Positions 25,073-35,198 of a stretch of 50,532 nt of DNA are shown piece by piece (the stretch's first letter is position 1; each line of letters starts with the position of its first letter). The stretch is from JAVXNW01 sp036645575 (lineage in GTDB: Bacteria; Bacillota; Clostridia; Christensenellales; Aristaeellaceae), in contig JAVXNW010000004.1 in NCBI GenBank assembly GCA_036645575.1, forward strand, positions 1 to 50,532, read 5' to 3'. A program made the translations under genes and the position numbers. The notes beneath the pieces are model-generated. The model made no database searches and was not told where the DNA came from. It worked only from the letters and a program-made list of their open reading frames with translations.

Positions 25073-25810
25073 TTAGACTTCGGGCTTGGGCGGCCTTCTT
25101 TGCGCGCTGACCTTGGCCTTGCGCAATTTTCGCCGATTGCTCTTGCGCATCTGCTCGAGTTTTTTCGCCCGGTATTGGGGACCCAGCAGGTACCCCAGCG
25201 CCGCGGGAAGGGCTACGAGCGCGGAAAAGAGCACAAACAGCCAGTTAAGGCCCGTGGGATTGCGCCCAAAGAACCCGTATACGCCAACCATCGGCATGAA
25301 CACCAGCCGCGTGGCGACGCTCACATAGTTGGTCTTTGCGACTTGCTCGCGCAATTCCATCTCGTACTGCGCGCGCTCGCCCTCATTCATCCCCGCGAGC
25401 ATCGCGCCCAGTTCCTCCGGCGTCGGCGCGTTTTCCTCCGCCATGACCGGCGGATAAAGCGGCTGCGCGATCAGGTTGATCGACGCGACCGCAAGCAGCG
25501 GAAGCAGCACCGTCAGCGCGCAGATCCCCGCGACCTTCTTCGAAAAGCAGCCCGCGCGCGTCGCTTCGTCCGGCACATGGTTTTCCTCTTGCATCCGCTC
25601 GACCGTCGCGGAAAGCGTCGCCGCGCGCTCGCCGCGATAGGCGCCGCTTTCAAACATCACAACCGCCATGCCGGCAAGCATCAGCCCATTCAGCACGAGC
25701 TGCATCCACCGCCAATCGTCTCCGATCCCGCCCAGCACAAGGAGGCTGAGCACCGCGTCCATCAGGTAGATCGCCAGCGCCCGCCCGCCCAGTTTTAGCC
25801 CCTGCTTCAT
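25073..25810 (-). CDS. Hypothetical membrane protein
   Basis: The protein has 245 residues. Hydrophobic segments lie at about 11-29, 36-53, 92-115, 165-182 and 188-210, separated by an acidic extracytoplasmic-looking loop (125-160, PTPEELGAMLAGMNEGER). The last 30 residues are strongly basic (RKSNRRKLRKAKVSAQRRPP), probably cytoplasmic. No family was recognised. It overlaps the cyclo-ligase stop codon (ATGA), so it is part of that operon. Confidence 0.7.
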   Translation of the reverse strand: MKQGLKLGGRALAIYLMDAVLSLLVLGGIGDDWRWMQLVLNGLMLAGMAVVMFESGAYRGERAATLSATVERMQEENHVPDEATRAGCFSKKVAGICALTVLLPLLAVASINLIAQPLYPPVMAEENAPTPEELGAMLAGMNEGERAQYEMELREQVAKTNYVSVATRLVFMPMVGVYGFFGRNPTGLNWLFVLFSALVALPAALGYLLGPQYRAKKLEQMRKSNRRKLRKAKVSAQRRPPKPEV

Positions 25811-26505
25811 CGCCTTGCCGCCTCTCCTGTAGCCTTGCGCGCTTGGCCGCTTATTTCGTCCCGCGCTTGGCCGCTTATTTCGCCCCGCGCTTCGTCCCGC
25901 GCTTGGCCATAGGTCGCCTGCTCGGTCACAACTTTGTCCACCCGCAGGTCGTGCGCCGCGCGCGGCACGTCAAAAACCATCTGGCACGCAAACGCGAGCG
26001 CCCATATCGGCGCGCGCACCCCGTCCAAAAAGCGGTCGTAGTAGCCGCCGCCGTGCCCGAGCCGCCCGCCGCCTTCGTCAAACGCGACGCCCGGCGCGAT
26101 CACCAGATCAAGCGCCGCGCCTTGCGTGACCGCCTGCCCGGTGGGTTCTAAGATGCCATACGCGCCGCGCGCGAGCTGCGAAAGCGCCGTCACCCGCACC
26201 GCGTCCATTCGGCCGTTTTCACGTACTCTGGGCAGATACAGTTGCTTTCCCGACGAAAGCGCGTCCTCGATCAGCGCAAGGGTGTCCACCTCCTGCGCCA
26301 TCGACGCAAAGAGCATCACGCGCTTTGCCGCCCGGTACGCGGGTTCTTTTAGCACGCGCCGCGCGATTTCACCCGACCATTTCGCCCGATCTTCGGGCGA
26401 AATGGCCAAAAGCTTGGCGCGCATCGCGCGGCGAAGCGCCTTTTTGCCTTCCTCAAGAGCCGTCGCGGCGCGATCAAGCGCGGCGCGCGGCGTCCCCTCC
26501 TCCAT
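25807..26505 (-). CDS. 5-formyltetrahydrofolate cyclo-ligase
   Basis: The protein has about 232 residues. Two starts are possible: ATG 26505, used here, or GTG 26514 in a GTGA overlap with the alr stop; no clear ribosome site decides. The nucleotide/folate motif GGGRLGHGGGYYDRFL and the basic N-terminal EGKKALRRAMRAKL with ATP-binding K are typical. It converts 5-formyl-THF to 5,10-methenyl-THF using ATP. The last about 30 residues are an unusual repeat (GQARDEISGQARDEISG-like), encoded by a 24-bp tandem repeat, not found in the core family. Confidence 0.88.
   Translation of the reverse strand: MEEGTPRAALDRAATALEEGKKALRRAMRAKLLAISPEDRAKWSGEIARRVLKEPAYRAAKRVMLFASMAQEVDTLALIEDALSSGKQLYLPRVRENGRMDAVRVTALSQLARGAYGILEPTGQAVTQGAALDLVIAPGVAFDEGGGRLGHGGGYYDRFLDGVRAPIWALAFACQMVFDVPRAAHDLRVDKVVTEQATYGQARDEARGEISGQARDEISGQARKATGEAARR
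25838..25910. repeat. 24-bp tandem repeat at the 3' end of the cyclo-ligase gene
   Basis: Two near-identical 24-bp units (25838-25861 and 25862-25885) are followed by partial copies to about 25910. The period is divisible by three, so copy-number changes keep the frame and only lengthen or shorten the C-terminal tail (repeat GQARDEIS). Confidence 0.75.
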
Positions 26506-26510
26506 CGCCG

Positions 26511-27623
26511 TCACGGCACGATCCGGCGCGGAATGCGGCTTGAAAAGCCCAGCATAATCTCGTAGGGAATGGTGTTTGTGAGCGCCGCCAGTTCGTCTGG
26601 CGTGATGCGCTCGCCGCCCTGCTCGCCCATCAGCACCACCTTCGTGTCCATCGTGACGCCCGGGATATCCGTCACGTCGCACATCAGCATGTCCATGCAC
26701 ACGCGCCCGATCACCGGCGCGCGCCTTCCTTCGACCAGCACCGACGCGCGGTCGGACAGCTGCCTGGGGTATCCGTCGCCATAGCCGATCGGCAGCGTCA
26801 TGACGCGGGTCTTGCGCGCGGCGCAAAACAGCCGCCCATAGCTGACAAAGTCGCCCGGCTCGATCCACGCAAGCCGAACCGGCTTGGTCGACAGCCGCTG
26901 CGCGGGCAAAAGCTCCGGGCACAGGTGCCGAACCGCCGAACCGTACAGCGCGATTCCGGGTCTGACCATGTCGTGCCAGAGCGTCTCGTCCATCAGCATT
27001 GCGGCGCTGGCCGCCGCGTGCGCGATCGGCCGAAAGCCCGCCTGGCGCACCTGCGCCACCGCTTCATTAAATTGCGCGTTTTGCCAGCGCGTATACTCCT
27101 GATCGTCCGGGTCGGCAAAGTGGGTAAATACGCCCTCGCACTTGACGCGGGAACAGTCCGCCATGGCTTCCAGCAGCTTCCCAAGTTCCGCGCCGCCGCG
27201 CACGCCCACCCGGCCCATGCCGGTATCGATCTTGATGTGCGCGTGCGCCACGGTGTCCAGTTCCTCCGCGCGCTTTTGCATCGCCAGGAGCGTGGCCGCG
27301 TCAAACACCGCCAGCGCCACATGCTCCTCCACCGCCGCGCGCGCGCCCTCTTGGGTCACGCCGCCCAGCACCAGAATGGGCGCCCGAATGTAGGCGTCCC
27401 GAAGCTCAACGGCCTCCTCGACCAGCGCGACCGCCAGCGCGTCCGCGCCCGCGTTCACCGCCGTCTTGGCGGCCTCCACCGCGCCGTGGCCGTAGGCGTC
27501 CGCCTTGATGACCGCCATCATCCGCGCCTTGCCGTTCAGCCGGCGCTTGAGCGCGCTTGCGTTGTCCTGCAGCGTGCCAAGCGACACGGTGATTTCGGTC
27601 GGGCGGTATTGCCAGGCGCTCAT
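26511..27623 (-). CDS. alr: Alanine racemase
   Basis: The protein has 370 residues, normal for Alr. The PLP-binding lysine is in AVIKADAYGHGAVEA near residue 39; the catalytic tyrosine segment is FVSYGRLFCAARKTRVMTLP, followed by GYGDGYPRQLSDRASVLVEG. It interconverts L- and D-alanine for peptidoglycan. The ATG overlaps the stop of the ACT-domain gene (ATGA) and the cyclo-ligase gene follows it. Confidence 0.96.
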   Translation of the reverse strand: MSAWQYRPTEITVSLGTLQDNASALKRRLNGKARMMAVIKADAYGHGAVEAAKTAVNAGADALAVALVEEAVELRDAYIRAPILVLGGVTQEGARAAVEEHVALAVFDAATLLAMQKRAEELDTVAHAHIKIDTGMGRVGVRGGAELGKLLEAMADCSRVKCEGVFTHFADPDDQEYTRWQNAQFNEAVAQVRQAGFRPIAHAAASAAMLMDETLWHDMVRPGIALYGSAVRHLCPELLPAQRLSTKPVRLAWIEPGDFVSYGRLFCAARKTRVMTLPIGYGDGYPRQLSDRASVLVEGRRAPVIGRVCMDMLMCDVTDIPGVTMDTKVVLMGEQGGERITPDELAALTNTIPYEIMLGFSSRIPRRIVP

Positions 27624-28051
27624 AGCACCCTGATCTGCTCTTGCGCAAGCATCTTGACGCCGCCGTCTACCAGCACCTTGAGTCCCTTCTCGGGATCGGA
27701 CAGGTGGAAGATGACCAGCGCATAGTTGCCCGAAGAGCGCACAAACGAGTAAACGTACTCCACTTGAATCTCCTCACGGCTGAGCGATTCGAGTACCTTG
27801 GCCAGTCCGCCCGGCTCATCGGGCACGCACACCGCCAATACGTCGGTCAGTCGCACCGTGTACCCGTTCTCGCGCAGCACCTGAATGCCCTTGTCGGTAT
27901 CCGACACAATGCAGCGCAAGATGCCATAGTGCTCGGTGTCCGCAATGGACATCGCGATCAGGTCAAGTCCCGCGTCGGCCAGCAGTCGCGTCATCTTCGA
28001 CAGCGCGCCCTTGGCATTCTCCAGAAAAACAGAGATTTGTTTGACAAACAT
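27620..28051 (-). CDS. Tandem ACT-domain protein
   Basis: The 143-residue protein consists of two ACT folds: residues 1-68 (MFVKQISVFLENAKGALSKM, LAVCVPDEPGGLAKVLESLS begins the second) and 70-143. ACT domains bind amino acids. Small stand-alone ACT proteins of this type often sit beside phenylacetate-CoA ligase and indolepyruvate oxidoreductase genes, as here, and may report aromatic amino-acid levels. The gene lies 68 nt after the CoA ligase gene and overlaps alr. Confidence 0.88.
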   Translation of the reverse strand: MFVKQISVFLENAKGALSKMTRLLADAGLDLIAMSIADTEHYGILRCIVSDTDKGIQVLRENGYTVRLTDVLAVCVPDEPGGLAKVLESLSREEIQVEYVYSFVRSSGNYALVIFHLSDPEKGLKVLVDGGVKMLAQEQIRVL

Positions 28052-28119
28052 GGCTATCTCCTCCTGTCGCTATTTTCCAACGCCTCCGCAGAGGAAAAAA
28101 TCGTCTCGCAAGCGCCCCT

Positions 28120-29436
28120 TTACAGGTTGCGCAGGTCGCGCACCCTGCGCGCCTTGCCCTCAAAGCGCTCGATGCTCTTGGGCGGCACCAGTTTGACCGT
28201 GGCGGACAGACCCAGCGCCGACTTGATGCGCTCGTGTATCTGATGGGTGAAGCGCTCGAGTTCGCCCACGGTGTCGGCAAAGCTGTCGTCTGTGACCTCC
28301 ACTTGGATCTCCATCGTGTCGGTCGCGCCCTTGCGATCCACCACCAGCATGAAGTGCGGGGTGACGCCCGGAACGCCCAGCAGCACCGTCTCGATCTGGC
28401 TCGGAAACACGTTTACGCCGCGAATGATCAGCATGTCGTCGGTGCGCCCCATGATCCGGTCCATGCGCACGTTGGTGCGGCCGCACGCGCACTTTTCGGC
28501 GTTTAGCCGGCACAAATCGTGCGTGCGGTACCGGAGAAGCGGCGTGCCCTCCTTGGTGATCGTCGAAAAGACCAGTTCGCCGCGCTCGCCATAGGGCAGC
28601 GGCTCCAGCGTCTCGGGATCGACGATCTCCGGGATCACATGATCCTCGCACACGTGCATCCCCACCTTGTGCAGGCACTCGCACGCCACGCCCGGCCCCG
28701 CCATCTCGGTAAGGCCGTAGATGTCGAGCGCGTCGATGTCCAAAAGCTCCTCGATGCGCGCGCGAATCTTCTCCGACCACGGCTCCGCGCCGAATATCCC
28801 CGCCTTGAGCTGAAGCTTCGCCGGATCGATGCCCATGTCGCGAATGGTCTCGCCGATCAACAGCGCATAGGAGGGCGTGCAGCACATCATCGTCGTGCCC
28901 ATCGCCTGCATCATCCCGATCTGGCGCTGCGTGTTGCCGCTCGACATAGGGATCACCATCGCGCCTACCCTGCTCGCGCCCTGGTGAAGGCCCAGTCCGC
29001 CGGTAAACAGGCCGTAGCCGTAGCACACCTGCACGATGTCGTCGGGCCCGCCGCCCGCCATGGTCACGCCGCGCGCGGCCATCTCGGTCCACACGTCCAG
29101 GTCATTTTGGGTATATCCCACGACGATGGGCATGCCGGTGGTGCCGGAGGAGCCATGTATGCGCACAATTTCGCGCTTGGGCGCCGCAAACAGCCCATAG
29201 GGGAATTGGTCGCGCAGGTCGGGCTTGTCGGTAAACGGCAGGTACCTCAGGTCGTCCACCGTGCGAATGTCCTCGGGCTTTATGCCCTTTTCATCCATGC
29301 GTTTTTGGTACATCGGAACATTTTCATAGACCCGCTTGACGGTATTGGCAAGGCGCTTTCCTTGCAGCGCGCGCATTTGCTCGCGATCCATACATTCCAT
29401 TTCCGGGTTCCAGATCTTATATTCCTTGGCCTCCAT
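28120..29436 (-). CDS. paaK: Phenylacetate-CoA ligase (AMP-forming), copy 1
   Basis: The protein has about 438 residues from ATG 29436; an earlier ATG (29448) directly abuts GGAGG and is less likely. The adenylate-forming motif is HGSSGTTGMPIVVGYT, then YGLTEMAGPGV, and RTDDMLIIRGVNVFPSQIE. It would join an arylacetate to CoA with ATP (phenylacetate or indoleacetate), or run in reverse. It lies 84 nt after iorB and is the last arylpyruvate gene before the ACT protein. Confidence 0.92.
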   Translation of the reverse strand: MEAKEYKIWNPEMECMDREQMRALQGKRLANTVKRVYENVPMYQKRMDEKGIKPEDIRTVDDLRYLPFTDKPDLRDQFPYGLFAAPKREIVRIHGSSGTTGMPIVVGYTQNDLDVWTEMAARGVTMAGGGPDDIVQVCYGYGLFTGGLGLHQGASRVGAMVIPMSSGNTQRQIGMMQAMGTTMMCCTPSYALLIGETIRDMGIDPAKLQLKAGIFGAEPWSEKIRARIEELLDIDALDIYGLTEMAGPGVACECLHKVGMHVCEDHVIPEIVDPETLEPLPYGERGELVFSTITKEGTPLLRYRTHDLCRLNAEKCACGRTNVRMDRIMGRTDDMLIIRGVNVFPSQIETVLLGVPGVTPHFMLVVDRKGATDTMEIQVEVTDDSFADTVGELERFTHQIHERIKSALGLSATVKLVPPKSIERFEGKARRVRDLRNL

Positions 29437-29520
29437 GTATATGTTCATCCTCCGTCATGGCTTATTAAGCGGCATTGTGCCCATGAAATGCACGCGCGGA
29501 AATATCCGCGACGATTTCCG

Positions 29521-30099
29521 TCAGTGCGTGGCGCTTGCGCCATACCCCAGTTCAAAGGCGCGCTCGTTGACCGCCAGCAGTTTTTCCGGAACGCACGCCG
29601 CGATCGCGCGCTTCCACTGCGCGACATCGCCCGCAAGGCGCTTGCACAATACGCCCAGCAGCACCAGGTTTACCGCGCGCGCCTCGCCCGCCTCCTGCGC
29701 CAATTGCAGCGCGTCAAGCGCCACGCAGTTTGTCTGCGCCGAAAGCTGCTCAAGCACGTCTTCGGGATAGGCGGTCGCGCCGGTGATGACCGGCATCGGC
29801 CATATCTTCTGGACGTTCAAAATCAGTATGCCGTCTTTTTTGAGGTAGGGCAGCGCCCGAAGCGCCTCCAGCTGCTCAAAGGCCAATACCACGTCGGCCC
29901 CGCCAAAATCCACGATGGGCGAGGCGACATCCTGCCCTAGGCGCACATAGGTGATGACGCTTCCGCCGCGCTGGGACATGCCGTGCACTTCGCTCACCTT
30001 GACGTCGTGCCCCTGAAGCGTCGCAAGCGCGCCCAATATCCGGCTCGTGAGCAGCGTTCCCTGCCCGCCCACGCCGATGATGACGATATCCATCTTCAT
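29521..30099 (-). CDS. iorB: Indolepyruvate:ferredoxin oxidoreductase beta subunit
   Basis: The protein has 192 residues, a typical length. The gamma/beta-domain motif IIGVGGQGTLLTSRILG (residues 6-22) and EVHGMSQRGGSVITYVRLG identify the pyruvate:ferredoxin oxidoreductase gamma-type domain. Its ATG overlaps the iorA stop (ATGA). With IorA it oxidatively decarboxylates aryl-2-oxo acids from Phe, Tyr or Trp to aryl-CoA, reducing ferredoxin. Confidence 0.95.
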   Translation of the reverse strand: MKMDIVIIGVGGQGTLLTSRILGALATLQGHDVKVSEVHGMSQRGGSVITYVRLGQDVASPIVDFGGADVVLAFEQLEALRALPYLKKDGILILNVQKIWPMPVITGATAYPEDVLEQLSAQTNCVALDALQLAQEAGEARAVNLVLLGVLCKRLAGDVAQWKRAIAACVPEKLLAVNERAFELGYGASATH

Positions 30100-31841
30100 A
30101 GGTTCTCACCCGCCCCTTCGATTGCGCCAAATTTGCATTTCTGCTTGCACAGGCCGCAGCCCACGCACATCGTGCGATTGATGCGCACCTTGCGCGCGCC
30201 CTCTACGCGCTCAATCGCGGGACAGCTCAGCTTCATACATTGAAAGCATCCCACGCATTTGTCGGGATCGACGGCCAAGCACGCCTTTTTGCGTTTTTTG
30301 TCCAGCAGCGCGCACGGCCTAAACGCGACGATCACCGAGACCTCTTGGCAAGCGGTTTCTTCCTTGATCGCCTCTTCAAGCGCCGCAAGGTCAAACGCGT
30401 CCACCGTGCGCACGCGCCTCACGCCACAGCCGCGGCACAGCGCCTCAAGGTCGATCTTGGGCGCGGGATTCCCATGAATTTCGCGGCCCGTATTGGGGTT
30501 GGGCTGGTGCCCGGTCATGCCGGTGATCGTGTTGTCTAGGATGATCACGGTCTCGTGGCTCTGGTTGTAGACCGCGCTGATCAACGAGGGCACGCCCGAG
30601 TGTAAAAAGGTGCTGTCGCCGATGACCGCCACCGTCTTTTGGCCAAATGCCTCGCCGCGCGCGCGCGCCATGCCCTGTGCCATGCCGATTGACGCGCCCA
30701 TGCACAGCGTGGTGTCCAGCGTGCACAACGGCGCGAGCGCCCCGAGCGTGTAGCAGCCGATGTCGCCGGTCACATGGTAGCCCAGGCGGCTGAGCACCGA
30801 AAACGGCCCGCGATGCGGGCAGCCTGCGCACATGACGGGCGGGCGGCCGGGAATCTGCGCAGCCGAAAACGCCTCGTCAACCGGCAGATCGAATATCTTT
30901 CTGATGCGGTTGACCGACAGTTCGCCCTGCAGCCCGGTCAATTTCTTTCCCTCGACCGGAATGCCCCACGCCGCGATCTGCTCCTCGAAAAAGCCCTCTA
31001 GCTCCTCGATGACGACCAAGCGCTCAACCGAGCGCGCGAATTGCGCAATCGTCTCGCGCGCAAGCGGGTAGACCATGCCCAATTTTAGGATCGACGCGTC
31101 GGGCAGCGCCTCGCGCACGTACTGGTAGGCAACGCCCGAGCACACAATGCCCAGCGCCTTCCCCTTCATCAGTACCTTGTTGGCCGGGCAGGTGTTCGCG
31201 TAATCCGCCGCGTCGTTCATGCGCCTTTCGACGACCACGTGGCGCGGGCGCGCCATGCCCGGCATCATCACGTATTTCCCCGCGTTTTTTTCGTAGGGCT
31301 TGACGGCGACATCGCTTCGCGCGCCAAGCGTCACCATCGAGCGCGCGTGCGCGACGCGGGTGGTCGTGCGCACCATGACCGGCGTGTCGAATTGTTCGGA
31401 TAAGTCAAATGCCAGCGTCATCAAGTCCTTGCACTCCTGGCTGTCGGACGGCTCCAGCATGATGAGGTGCGCCGCGCGCGCGTAGTAGCGGCTGTCCTGC
31501 TCGTTTTGCGAGGAGTGCATCCCCGGATCGTCCGCGCACAGCACCACCAGCCCGCCGTTTACGCCGGTATAGGCGGCCGTAAACAGCGGATCCGCCGCGA
31601 CGTTGACGCCCACGTGCTTCATGCACGCCAGCGCGCGCGCGCCGCCCACCGACGCGCCCGCGCACACTTCAAGCGCCACCTTTTCGTTGGTCGCCCATTC
31701 GGTGTATATCTCCGGATAGGTCGCGCACGCCTCGGTCACCTCCGTGCTGGGGGTGCCGGGATAGGACGACACCACATGTACGCCCGCCTCCCACGCGCCG
31801 CGCGCGATCGCCTCATTGCCAAGCATCAGTTGCCCTTCCAT
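30096..31841 (-). CDS. iorA: Indolepyruvate:ferredoxin oxidoreductase alpha subunit
   Basis: The protein has 581 residues. The N-terminal pyrimidine-binding region (SSYPGTPSTEVTEACATYPE), the TPP-binding segment with GDIGCYTLG and IGDSTFLHSG, and a C-terminal ferredoxin domain with two clusters (CVGCFQCMKLSCP and CVGCGLCKQKCKFG) are all present. It holds TPP and the 4Fe-4S centres. The gene lies between the two CoA ligases, 16 nt after the upstream one. Reaction: aryl-pyruvate plus CoA to aryl-acetyl-CoA plus CO2, with ferredoxin as electron acceptor. Confidence 0.96.
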   Translation of the reverse strand: MEGQLMLGNEAIARGAWEAGVHVVSSYPGTPSTEVTEACATYPEIYTEWATNEKVALEVCAGASVGGARALACMKHVGVNVAADPLFTAAYTGVNGGLVVLCADDPGMHSSQNEQDSRYYARAAHLIMLEPSDSQECKDLMTLAFDLSEQFDTPVMVRTTTRVAHARSMVTLGARSDVAVKPYEKNAGKYVMMPGMARPRHVVVERRMNDAADYANTCPANKVLMKGKALGIVCSGVAYQYVREALPDASILKLGMVYPLARETIAQFARSVERLVVIEELEGFFEEQIAAWGIPVEGKKLTGLQGELSVNRIRKIFDLPVDEAFSAAQIPGRPPVMCAGCPHRGPFSVLSRLGYHVTGDIGCYTLGALAPLCTLDTTLCMGASIGMAQGMARARGEAFGQKTVAVIGDSTFLHSGVPSLISAVYNQSHETVIILDNTITGMTGHQPNPNTGREIHGNPAPKIDLEALCRGCGVRRVRTVDAFDLAALEEAIKEETACQEVSVIVAFRPCALLDKKRKKACLAVDPDKCVGCFQCMKLSCPAIERVEGARKVRINRTMCVGCGLCKQKCKFGAIEGAGENL

Positions 31842-31857
31842 GTCGTTACGCCCCTCT

Positions 31858-33156
31858 CTAAATCAGCTTCCGGCTGTCGTTGACCCTGCGTGCTTTTCCC
31901 TCAAAGCGCTTGAGCGTATTGGTCGGCACCAGGATCACCGGAATGTCAATCTGGCACACGGTATGCAGTTGCGCCATAATCGACTTGCGCAGGCGTTCCG
32001 TCTCGATGAAGTTGTCGATGTTGTGCGTCTCGCCCAACTCCACGCGCACCTCGATCTTGTCCATATAGTTTTCACGCGATACGTTGATCTCGTAATTGGG
32101 CGTGACGCCCTTGGCGCCGACCAGCACGCTCTCGATCTGCGACGGGAACAGGTTGACGCCGCGAATGATCAGCATGTCGTCGGTCCGGCCCTTGCACTTT
32201 TCCATGCGCAGCGTGGTGCGCCCGCAGGCGCAGGGCGCGGTGATCAGGCGGGTGATGTCGCGCGTGCGATAGCGCAGCATCGGCATCGCGCGCTTGGTGA
32301 GCGTCGTGATGACCATCTCGCCCTGCTCGCCGTAGGGCAGCGCCTTGCCGGTCGCCGGATCGACGATCTCGCACAGGAAGAAGTCCTCGTTGATGTGCAT
32401 GCCGCACTTGCCCATGCACTCGCCCGACACGCCCGGCCCCATGACCTCGGTCAGGCCGTAGTTTTCCGTCGCCGTAATGCCCCAGCGCCGTTCAAGCTCG
32501 GTGCGCATCGCCTCTGTCGAGGCCTCCGCGCCAAACAGGCCGTATTTGAGTTTTATATCCTTCATCGCGCCCATCTTCTCGGCGGTCTCGGCCATGTACA
32601 TGGCGTAGGACGGCGTCGCAATGAGCACGGTTGAGCCAAAGTCGCGCATCAGGTTGATCTGGCGCTCGGTATTGCCCGACGAAATGGGCACCACCGCCGC
32701 GCCCAGCTTTTCAAGCCCCTGATGCAGGCCGAACGCGCCGGTAAACAGGCCGTAGCCAAACGAAATCTGCGCAATGTCGCCCGGCCCCACGCCGGCGGCG
32801 GTGGCAAGGCGCGCAATGCACTCCGCCCAGTTGGCCAAGTCCTCGCGCGTATAGCCCGCGACGATGGGTCGGCCGGTCGTCCCGGAGGACGCGTGAATGC
32901 GCACGATCTCATCCATCGGCACCGCGAACAAGCCGTAGGGGTAGTTGTCGCGCAGGTCGTTTTTGACGGTAAAATCGATCAGCTCAATGTCTGAAAGCTT
33001 GCGAATGTCCTCGGGCTTTACGCCTTTTTTGTCCATGCGCGCTTTGTAAAACGGCACATGGTCGTAGGCGTGCTTCACGATGCCTCGAAGCCGCTCGAGC
33101 TGTATTTTCTCAATGTCCTCTCTCGCCATCGTCTCGACGGCACTGTTCCAAATCAT
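31858..33156 (-). CDS. paaK: Phenylacetate-CoA ligase (AMP-forming), copy 2
   Basis: The protein has 432 residues, with AAGGAGG before ATG 33156. Motifs HASSGTTGRPIVAGYT, NYGLTEVMGPGVSGEC and RTDDMLIIRGVNLFPSQIE are those of PaaK. It is a clear paralogue of the ligase at 28120, differing mainly in N- and C-terminal parts, so the two may prefer different arylacetates. It is the first gene of the operon, followed by iorA after 16 nt. Confidence 0.93.
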   Translation of the reverse strand: MIWNSAVETMAREDIEKIQLERLRGIVKHAYDHVPFYKARMDKKGVKPEDIRKLSDIELIDFTVKNDLRDNYPYGLFAVPMDEIVRIHASSGTTGRPIVAGYTREDLANWAECIARLATAAGVGPGDIAQISFGYGLFTGAFGLHQGLEKLGAAVVPISSGNTERQINLMRDFGSTVLIATPSYAMYMAETAEKMGAMKDIKLKYGLFGAEASTEAMRTELERRWGITATENYGLTEVMGPGVSGECMGKCGMHINEDFFLCEIVDPATGKALPYGEQGEMVITTLTKRAMPMLRYRTRDITRLITAPCACGRTTLRMEKCKGRTDDMLIIRGVNLFPSQIESVLVGAKGVTPNYEINVSRENYMDKIEVRVELGETHNIDNFIETERLRKSIMAQLHTVCQIDIPVILVPTNTLKRFEGKARRVNDSRKLI

Positions 33157-33221
33157 GGGGTTCCCTCCTTACCATGCTTCCGTACTTCGCCCAATCGCCG
33201 GGCGCTTCCCCGGGCGTCAGG

Positions 33222-33234
33222 GTATACCGTATAC
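33222..33234. promoter_or_regulatory. Operator-like GTATACCGTATAC at the paaK2 promoter
   Basis: Two GTATAC palindromes separated by one base adjoin the -10 box of the paaK2-ior operon on its transcription-start side. A third GTATAC is at 33286-33291. The placement fits repression by a GntR-like or similar regulator, but no regulator gene is adjacent. Confidence 0.45.
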
Positions 33235-33263
33235 ATTATAGCAAAGTGATCCGCTGAAAGCAA
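33235..33263 (-). promoter_or_regulatory. Promoter of the paaK/ior operon
   Basis: On the minus strand TTGCTT (33263-33258) and a perfect TATAAT (33240-33235) have a 17-nt spacer. The first gene starts about 79 nt downstream. Confidence 0.6.
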
Positions 33264-33356
33264 ATCATGCGCGTAAAAAGTATGTGTATACGCGCGCACG
33301 ATTTGCGCTTGGCGCATGTTTTTACCTGGCAAGCGCTGTTAATTCATCATTGAACG

Positions 33357-33365
33357 TGGTATAAT
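33357..33365 (+). promoter_or_regulatory. Extended -10 promoter of glnS
   Basis: TGGTATAAT gives an extended -10 (TG at 33357-33358, TATAAT at 33360-33365). No good -35 is visible, which is usual for extended -10 promoters. The start codon is 37 nt downstream. Confidence 0.6.
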
Positions 33366-33401
33366 AGCGCAAATACGCATTGTAGAGGGGGGCCTCACGC
33401 C

Positions 33402-35114
<1,713 letters not shown>

Positions 35115-35123
35115 CGCATCTGC

Positions 35124-35171
35124 CCGCCCCGCCCCGAATCGCGCGTTTCCGGGCGGGGCGGTTTGCTTTTT
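35124..35171 (+). terminator. Terminator after glnS
   Basis: An 11-bp GC stem (35124-35134 with 35151-35161) is followed by TTTGCTTTTT before the ribosome site of the next gene. Confidence 0.75.
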
Positions 35172-35198
35172 CATCCTACGAAAGTGAGGCATACTTGC

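Noticed and set aside
25838..25910. 24-bp tandem repeat as a mobile-element or attachment site
   Set aside because: It is in frame in the cyclo-ligase gene, with no integrase, no inverted ends and no tRNA nearby.
33222..33234. GTATAC pair as a terminator stem
   Set aside because: The stem would be only six base pairs with a one-base loop and lies at a promoter, not after a gene.
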